Shown: positions 56,947 to 64,000 of the stretch, piece by piece
How the letters are laid out: every line of letters begins with the position of its first letter
Position numbering within the stretch: the stretch's first letter is position 1
Origin: Chamaelirium japonicum
Taxonomy: Eukaryota; Streptophyta; Magnoliopsida; Liliales; Melanthiaceae
Length of the DNA stretch: 64,000 nucleotides
NCBI GenBank assembly: GCA_947650365.1
Contig: OX393549.1
Span: 98,675,516-98,739,515, forward strand
Direction of reading: 5' to 3'
Translations under genes and position numbers: made by a program
Notes under the pieces: generated by a model
The model's input: only the letters and a program-made list of their open reading frames with translations
Told to the model about the DNA's origin: nothing
The model's database searches: none

Positions 56947-57119
56947 CACATACACATAATCAAATAGAATACAGATTGCGTGTAACAACTAATGAATTGA
57001 TAAATCAAGAATTTGAACAAAGAACATTCCCAAGGATTGAATCAACAAGAGCAAGAGAGCAAAGAGTAATAATATGCAAAAGTACTGTAGCTAAAGAGTA
57101 ACAGATACCACGACATTAG
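55251..57119. other. Spacer with C-rich tracts
   Basis: 55600-56100 is C-rich with poly-C runs near 55687 and 55893 and Pro/Arg-rich compositional frames on both strands. A (CT)n tract lies near 56910-56941. No supported gene. Confidence 0.4.
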
Positions 57120-57143
57120 AGCGGTGATTACTGGGGAGGAGCA

Positions 57144-60100
57144 ATGAGAGAGAGAGGGAGAGAAAGGGGGAGAGGGGCGCGACGTTTTGACAGTACTGGT
57201 GGGAGGTGGACCGGCGGTGAGGGTATTGATGGCTCTCATCGTTCCCGAGATAGGCGTCTCGGGGGTGAGATCCCCAATAACCCAATCCCCATTCGCCCCA
57301 CTCCGGTTGCTGCTCTGTTGCCTCTTTCCTATGCGGAGGCGGTTCGTAGACCTCCCCTTCCCTCTGGCACGGCAAGACCCCCTCGGCGGTTCCTTCCCCA
57401 CTTCTTCCGGTGCGGCGAGAGGGATCACCACATCGATTCTTGCCAAAGCGCCTTTGTTTGCTTCCACTGTAAGAAGGTAGGGCACTCATCCCACCGGTGC
57501 CCTATGTCCCGTTCTTTGGATTCCGTCCAGCAGGGTCGCACAGAGCTCTCGAGGAACGCTTCCTCGCGGCTGCTGGAGATCCCCTCCATCTCTATTCGCC
57601 CAAGAGAACAAGGTGGGCCTCTACGCAAAACCCTAGCCTGCTCAGGTCTTTGTAGGGTTTTGAGGAGGGTTATCTCTGGGCAAGAGCTCTTGGCTTTCCT
57701 CCGATCGGCGTGGTAGGGCTCCTGGACCTGGCCGGTGCAAGAGATCCAGACAGGGGAATTCTATTGTAGCTTGTGTGTCCTCAGCGTGGATTTTCTGTAT
57801 TAACATTAATAAAGATGACTTTGATTATTGCTTTAATTAGAATACTAGTTTGGTATATGTTAATACACATATAATAAAGGACCCTAGGGAACACAATAGG
57901 CCACTGAGGCGCATGGTGGATCCATGCTTGGGAGACCCAGTGGACTAGTTATGTGTAGACCTAGAACTAGTTCACAGCTTAGGTGATGCCGGTCGCTTCA
58001 CCGAGAACAAGTTGTTGGCAGATAGAGGATGTGGTGAAGTCTCCACCACGGGAACGTGGGATTCCCATTCTCTTGACCAAGCACGATGATCGTGTTGAAT
58101 AGAAACCAAGATGGTGCACAGTTCAGTGATTCAGACACTGGTGCATAAACCGTCTTACTACTATAGATAATCTGTCCTTAACCCTGAGGGACCATGTACA
58201 CTGGGCCAACCAGTTGTGTGGTGCTTTGATGTGCCAACGTGTGCAGACCTTCCATAGTCCAATACCACGATACGTTGGGTTACCCGGCTGGCGCTTGAGT
58301 GACATGTAATCCCTACAGGTTATCCGACGTCCAGTGTTGGATGGGTGCGTTTTGATGAGTTAATCTGTCCACACAGTTAACCCAAGCCTGGTGGTTGTTA
58401 GTATGACTGACGATGTTCCGGATGTTAGGCATAGCACCGAAAGGTGTGTGGTGTTATAGATGACAAGTCATCAATTCCTAGTCAGATAATCGATCGGGAT
58501 CTGACGGTGCTTCCCACCGCTCGAGTCGTATCATGGCACCAGTATTAGGAGGGACTAAGGATTATAGAGTATAGTAGAGAACAGGGTTACGAGGGAGTAA
58601 CATAAGTTTAGGATCACTAGAGTTCAACTCGCGTCGCACTCTGGATGGCTACGCGGGTTCATCGGATTAGGGCTGATTAACGAAACTTTCGGTGTGTCAC
58701 CGGACAGTTAATCAGGGATCCGGTTAGAGCTAGAGATCCCGAACCCTGAAGGTTCCACCCTGTTGTTGTGTATAGGAATTGTTCCCCGACCTGGTTGGAT
58801 ACGATGGATGCGAAGTAGTGCGATGGAGCGCAAGCCCGGAGCCTAAGAACCTAATTCACATGTGTTAGGGGCCGTAGGGGTATTCTAGGAGCTCATAGGT
58901 GCTGACGGAACTCGATTCCAAGTAGCGCACCTCACTCAATCTGTCTTTTAGTTTTTCACTTTTCGTGAAGGGCGTTTTCATCCAGGCTTCACGATAGGCA
59001 CTTGGAAACCCTGAAAACCACCCCCCTCATCCCTATCCATCTAGGGCCGGCCCTAGCTTGCTTGTAGCACTAGGAGGCCAACCCTATAAGAGGAATAGAG
59101 AGGGAGGGGCCGGCCTTAGCTCTCCCCCTCTCCTAAAATCTGAACCCCCTCTCCCTCTCTCCCTCTCTGAGGTTTCGGCCAAGGAAGAAAGAGGAAGAAG
59201 AAGGAAGAAGAAGGAGGAAGGGAGGAGAAGGAAGAAGAGAGAAAGAGAAGGAGGAGATCTCGCGGCTAGCCATCATCTTCGCAACGAATTCCTCCGTCGG
59301 CTTGTAGTCCTTGCACTCAGAGGTAGGACTTCGAGGATTCCTCAATTCGCAAAGGACAAGGTGCTATCCGACAGCTTCCTTTGTGATTCACGTGCGGTTC
59401 ATCATCGTTCCGTTCTCTTCGGATCATAGATCCACAAGGTATAATGATTCTAAACACCTAACTAGATGCATGCATGTCTTTCGTAGATCGTAGTATGCCT
59501 CTAGGGTGTCCGTACATATGCTAAGATCATAGATTTGCATGTAGATTGTTTTGTAGAATTAATTGTAATGAAACATACACTGTATGATCTTCGGATCTAT
59601 CTTTTGCTTCCGCTGCGACTCTGATAAGCGGATCCAATTCTAACAAATTCCTGGTGGAATTCCCTACTACTCACCTCTTAGAGATTGAGGTCCTTAGGGG
59701 CCTCCGAGACCTGGGGGGGTTTCGGTGACCTTCTCGCACTGGGATGCACTCAAGGGGGCGGTGGGCCGTCGGTGGAGATCAACGGTGAGGGTCGCCATCT
59801 TCGACCTTCCTTTTGACCTATGGGTCGAAGATGTCATCGGTGAGCTGCTGAGTCCTTATGGAGTAGTCAGGGAATACTTCAACGTTTTTCCTCGTATCAG
59901 CCATCACCGGTTCTACCAAGCTACTGTTCTCTACTATGATCCGATCTTGATCCCCCCCTTGATTAGGCTACCTCATGGGGTGGGGATCTTCGAGGTTTGA
60001 TTGCAATTCCAGATGTTAGGAGACTGCTTCGATCTCCCGCCCCCGCCGCTGGGCCTCCCTATCCAGATGGAACCTAGCGTCCCAGACTACTCCTTTCCGG

Positions 60101-60954
60101 TCATTCCGCCAGGTTTCGGTCCCCCGGTGATCCCTCCTCCAACGTCGGGGCTCAGGATTCGCCATCCATCCATGCGGCCTCTACTGGCGACTGGCTGCTA
60201 GATGGAGACCTCCGGCACTCCGGTCAGACCCTCAGGAGAGGGCGGTGGGGCCACCGAATCAGGCGGATTGAGGCTTCCATTGGTAAACCCCGACATCGGC
60301 GACGCTACTTCGGGAGGTACGCCATCTTTGCAGCAATTCCCTCGGGATTCTTCTGCTCCTTTCCATCTGCGTTGGGATCCTTTCGCAGGGATCCACAATT
60401 CGAATTTCAAATTGTGTGGTTTTGACCGAGTAGTAGCTGACACGGGAGCGCCAGCGTGTAACCCTTTTTTGGATATTGAGGAGGGCACCAGCAGTGGGTG
60501 CCAAGAGGCTGGGAGGGTGGAGTCCAACCCTAGCTGCGAAATAGCCACTCCTATCGTTGGCGAGGATAATACTGACGGGCCTTCCTCTCCAGTGGATGGC
60601 AGGGACCCACCAGAGGTGACGGCGGGAGAGGCGAGTCCGGAGGAATTTTTGTCGCCTCTTCCAGCGCAGAAGGTTCCTACTACCCAGTGAAGGAGTTTCA
60701 GACAGCTGCTGAAGAACCCGTCCATGGACTCGGTGTTGGAGCAGGCCCTCATTCGCTCTAAACTTCGTCTTCTGGAATTAGATATTTCAGATCCTTCGGT
60801 TGCTCTCCCGCTTACTCTTTTGGAAGATGACTCTATTTTGGATTTCGCCAAGAAGTGTGGGTTTATCACCCCTCCTGAGCTAGATGGAGCTCGTTTCTTT
60901 CTGGATACTGCTAGAAACCTAGAGGCCCAGCAGGCTAAGAGTGTTTCTTCTTGA
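57144..60954 (+). pseudogene. LINE ORF1 remnant
   Basis: First part (57144-57716) is basic and contains CFHCKKVGHSSHRCP, a CCHC knuckle; a preceding knuckle reads FRCGERDHHIDSC with the first Cys replaced by Phe. After the LTR insertion, 59725-60000 gives WRSTVRVAIFDLPFDLWVED and 60202-60954 an acidic Ser/Pro-rich tail interrupted by a stop at 60688-60690. L1 ORF1 proteins bind the element's RNA. Confidence 0.75.
57762..59645 (-). mobile_element. Solo-LTR-like insertion in LINE ORF1
   Basis: Flanked by AATTC on both sides (57757-57761, 59646-59650). Read on the minus strand it begins TGTTAGAATTGGATCC and contains CGCAGCGGAAGC; the far end is CTACAATA, so one terminus is not canonical. LINE coding sequence resumes on each side. 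No internal retroviral-type genes are seen across 1884 bp, hence solo LTR. The frame at 59058-59429 within it is compositional. Confidence 0.6.
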
Positions 60955-60998
60955 TCGTTTCTCTCATTTGCCGGTTTTTGGGTGCATTTTTCTTTCTT

Positions 60999-63900
60999 AT
61001 GCAGATTTTATCTTGGAATGTTTGAGGGTTGGGGAAAGCGGAGAAGAGAAGAGCGCTGAGCACCTTTGCCTCTATTCATGAGGTAGATGTAATATGTATC
61101 CAGGAGTCCAAGAGGGAGAACCCTACCAGCCACTTCTTCAGATCAATCAATACGAGGAAGATAGATAAGTGGGAAAGTAAAATGCAACCAGTTCGGCGGG
61201 AGGGATTCTGGTGGGATACAGTGACGACATTTTCATCTTGGAGAATGTGATAGTGGGAGTTTTATCTCTTTCGGTAGTTCTGCGGAATAGATCCGATGGT
61301 ATCAGGTGGATGGTAACGTCGGTTTATGGACCAATGGATCATAGGATGGGTCCCGATTTCTGGAGTGAGCTTTCTTCTCTGAAACTTACCTTTCAGGGGC
61401 CTTGGGTGGTGGCAGGAGACTTCAACGTCTCCAGGTCGGCTGAAGAGTGCCTCGGCAGTGAAGGCGATCAACAGGCTATGAGGGCTTTCTCCAACTTCAT
61501 TAGGAGAGGAAATCTTATTGACCTCCTGCTTTCTGGCAGGAGCTTCACTTGGTCTAATAGAAGGGAGGTTCCTATTCTGGCAAGGCTGGATCAGATCCTA
61601 GTGTCGGTTGATTTTGAGGCACTCTATCCCGATTGCAGCCAACTAGGATTGGCCGCATGTTTGTCCGATCATGCCCCTCTTCTCCTGTCCACGGGTGCCC
61701 TGCCCTCCATCAGACCCCGTTCCGGTTTGAGTTGATGTGGACGTTGGAAGAGGATTTCTCTGCGCGGCTTGAAGATTGATGGAATGAGGCTGAGGTCCTT
61801 CCAGATGCTACGCTGAATATGGCTCACAAGCTTCACTATATTAAGAAGAAACTTATTTCTTGGAGTAGAGAACATTTTGGGAATGTTACCCAACAAAAAA
61901 CCTCCCTTTTAGCCAGCATCCAAGCTCTGGAGATTAGGAATGAGACTGCCGCCTTATTGCCTACAGAGAGGGAGGACCTAGATCGATTTAATCTGTTGTA
62001 TGGAGATCTGCTCAGGAAGGAAGAGATGATGTGGAAACAACGCTCGAGAGAGCAGTGGGTTTAGCTGGGAGACTCCAATTCCTCTTACTTTCATCGAGTG
62101 GCTAACGGGAGAAGGAGGAGAAACTTCATCTCGTCTTTTGTCTATGAGGGAGATTCGCTCTCTTCGACCCAAGACATCCTCCTTGCGGCATCCCTTTTTT
62201 TCAAGGATTCTTTCAGACCTGGATCGAAGTCGGGGTTGAACATAGACTGGGACCAATTGCCCATCCTTCGCATTGGTCCAGATTCTCCGCTTGACGAGGA
62301 TTTCACGGAGGAGGAATTTAAAAGAGCGGTCTTCGACTCCAAGGAAGATGGAGCCCCTGGGCCAGATGGATTCCCGATGGGGTTTTATCAGCGCTTCTAG
62401 CCCATCATCAACGAAGACCTTTGCCGGATGCTAGGAGACTTCTTTCGAGGTACTTCCCGTATCCATTGTCTGAATTACTCTTGGATAGTCTTGATACTGG
62501 ACAGTGTTGCGGCGGCCCAAGAGACGCTCTTGCACCTTAGGGAGAGGAGTGAAGAGGGAATTCTTCTGAAGATTGATTTTGAGAGGGCCTTCGATCAGAT
62601 CCATTGGGACTTTCTGTTGGAGCTAATGCGAGCGAAAGGCTTCTCACCAAAGTGGATTGACTGGATTGATAAAATCCTATCTTCGTCCAAGATAGCCTGC
62701 CTTATCAACGGTTCTCAAGGTAAGGAATTTAAGGTCTATCGAGGTCTCAAGAAGGGATGTCCACTTTCTTCCTACCTCTTCATTCTGGTAGTAGATGTTT
62801 TTGCCGCCATGATTCAGAGAGCTAGTGCGGCGGAGATAGTGAAAGGTATTGGTGGGTCGGGGTGGAGTACCTCTAACCTGCATTACGCGGACGATTCCCT
62901 CCCTTTCTCAGAATCTTGTCCCCTGCAACTGGTCTCTTTGAAAATTCTGCTCTATGGCTTGGAGATCACCTCGGGTCTCAAGATTGACTTCCAGAAGAGC
63001 AATCTATACCATATTGGTGGAGCAGAAGAGCTTAGAGAGATCTTCGCCAAGATGCTTAATTGCAGAGAAGCGGCACTTCCTATGAAATATTTGGGTATCC
63101 CGATCAGTGACAGGGCCTTGAGGCGGGAAGACTGGGAGAAACTAATCCAGAAGATTGAGAAGAGACTAGAAGGGTGGCAAGGTAAGTTCCTCTCTCTGGG
63201 TGGTCGCCTGGTTCTACTAAATGCGGTTTTATCCTCTATTCCGGTTTACTATTTTGGCCTACTTCGATTTCCCTACTTGGGTTATAGAGAGAATTGACCA
63301 GATCCACAGATCCTTTCTATGGCGGGGGGTCGGAGGAGCTGGAGGAGTTTACAATCTTATGAGATGGGATCAAGTTTGTCTACCCAAAGATAAATGGTGG
63401 TCTGGGGGTCCTTGATTTGAGGCGTTTCAACATCTCTCTGCTTGGAAAATGGTAGTGGAGACTACAGAATGAGGACGGAGGATCATGGCGATAGTTAATC
63501 CTGGCTAAATATTTCAGGAGATTCTCCCCGATCAACTCTCGCGGTAGGTCTTCGGGACGGATCTCGCATTTCTGGAGTGGTGTGATTAAGGTTAGAGACC
63601 TTTATAAGTAGGGATGCTCTATCTCCTTGGGCGACGGCAAGAGAGTGAGGTTCTGGAGAGACATCTGGATCGGGAATGTCGAGCTGCAGTTCCTTTTTCC
63701 AGATTTTTTCTCGATTTCTGCGAGGAAAGAGTCTTCGGTCCACTCAATGATTAGGATCTCTACCTCCGGGTGCCGATGGCAAATTCGGTTCACCTCCCAC
63801 CTTACCCTGGCTTTGAGAGGCCAGCGAGACGATCTTTTAGCTATCCTCTCAGCCGTCTTCGTCAGGCAGCAAGTGGACCGTACAAGGTTGAAGTGGCATC

Positions 63901-64000
63901 CGTCAGGAGTTTTTTCGGTAAAATATTTTTACAATAAATTGTTGCCACCGGTGGAAAGATTTCTGCCTTCAAAATCTATCTGGCATTCCAAGGCCCCGGC
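60999..64000 (+). pseudogene. LINE ORF2 remnant (endonuclease, RT, zf-RVT), incomplete
   Basis: Starts MQILSWNV with TGA at 61023 where families have Arg. Endonuclease motifs: VDVICIQESKR, WVVAGDFNVSRS, ARLDQILVS, SDHAPLLLS. Reverse transcriptase: EDGAPGPDGFPMGFYQRF, KIDFERAFDQIHWDFL, GLKKGCPLSSYLF, and the active-site box HYADDS. About 50 residues of the RT fingers are missing between NYSWIVL and ILDSVAAAQ (near 62490). Frame changes occur near 61205, 61735 and 63290; further stops at 62062 (QWV*) and 62398 (QRF*). The zf-RVT region (FWSGVIKVRDLY, HPSGVFSVKYFY) follows to the edge. Confidence 0.9.

Larger units (their letters stand above)
57120..64000 (+). mobile_element. L1-type LINE, decayed, running off the right edge
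   Basis: Contains an ORF1 with a zinc knuckle, then ORF2 with endonuclease, reverse transcriptase and zf-RVT domains in the standard L1 order. It is interrupted by a solo-LTR-like element at 57762-59645. The 5' boundary is approximate and the 3' end lies beyond 64000. Multiple stops and frameshifts make it inactive. Confidence 0.9.

Noticed and set aside
59058-59429. 123-codon Lys/Arg/Glu-rich frame
   Set aside because: Lies in a purine-rich tract of the solo-LTR-like insertion, with no motif.

Overview
The window is nuclear DNA from a flowering plant, probably a monocot. The genes are spliced, belong to plant families (HIR/SPFH proteins, NAC-type transcription factors, a mitochondrial porin/VDAC) and have GC-rich coding exons. 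They sit in AT-rich intergenic DNA loaded with plant transposon types: L1 and RTE LINEs, TRIM and Ty3-like LTR elements, hAT, Tourist, MULE-like and CACTA-like DNA elements, and a small Helitron. The species cannot be named from sequence alone. A 500-N run at 9238-9737 marks a scaffold join.

The backbone is a tandem array of a repeating module, HIR(+) - VDAC(-) - NAC(+). Unit A holds the 3' half of HIR-A (exons at 1427-1615 and 2797-3155), a relic VDAC exon at 4524-4574 and NAC-A at 13707-15278. Unit B holds HIR-B (22762-27733, complete, 285 aa), the same VDAC relic at 29096-29146 and NAC-B at 37770-39052. Unit C holds HIR-C (40489-45644, broken) and a VDAC pseudogene (46204-53055). Bases 1-13689 and 24579-37752 are almost identical: I saw only about five substitutions plus microsatellite length changes. 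NAC-A/NAC-B and HIR-B/HIR-C differ by several percent. Unit A/B identity drops abruptly at the start of the NAC gene, so either a very recent exchange has homogenised the two segments or the assembly contains a false duplication.

Between NAC-A and HIR-B (15.3-21.2 kb) lie a decayed duplicate of the NAC 3' end, a CACTA-like terminus, an unusual array of nested palindromes and two MULE-like elements that contain hAT-like GGGTC-rich inserts. In unit B this whole interval is missing: NAC-B is joined directly to the HIR-C 5' region and so ends in a tail derived from HIR leader DNA.

From 42.6 kb onward the window is mostly mobile DNA. An LTR-type insertion with an adjacent inversion destroyed HIR-C exon 3. 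A 5.9-kb Ty3-like LTR retrotransposon with no visible reverse transcriptase lies inside the last VDAC exon, and its 3' LTR carries a tandem TRIM array. A hAT transposase relic is split by a hAT MITE, and a decayed L1 LINE, itself split by a solo-LTR-like insertion, runs off the right edge.

The only gene that looks intact and complete is HIR-B; NAC-A and NAC-B are open and plausibly expressed. I found no wholly new type of biological system. The strongest leads are the near-identical duplication, the modular NAC tails, the palindrome array, and the clean nested insertions with empty-site evidence.
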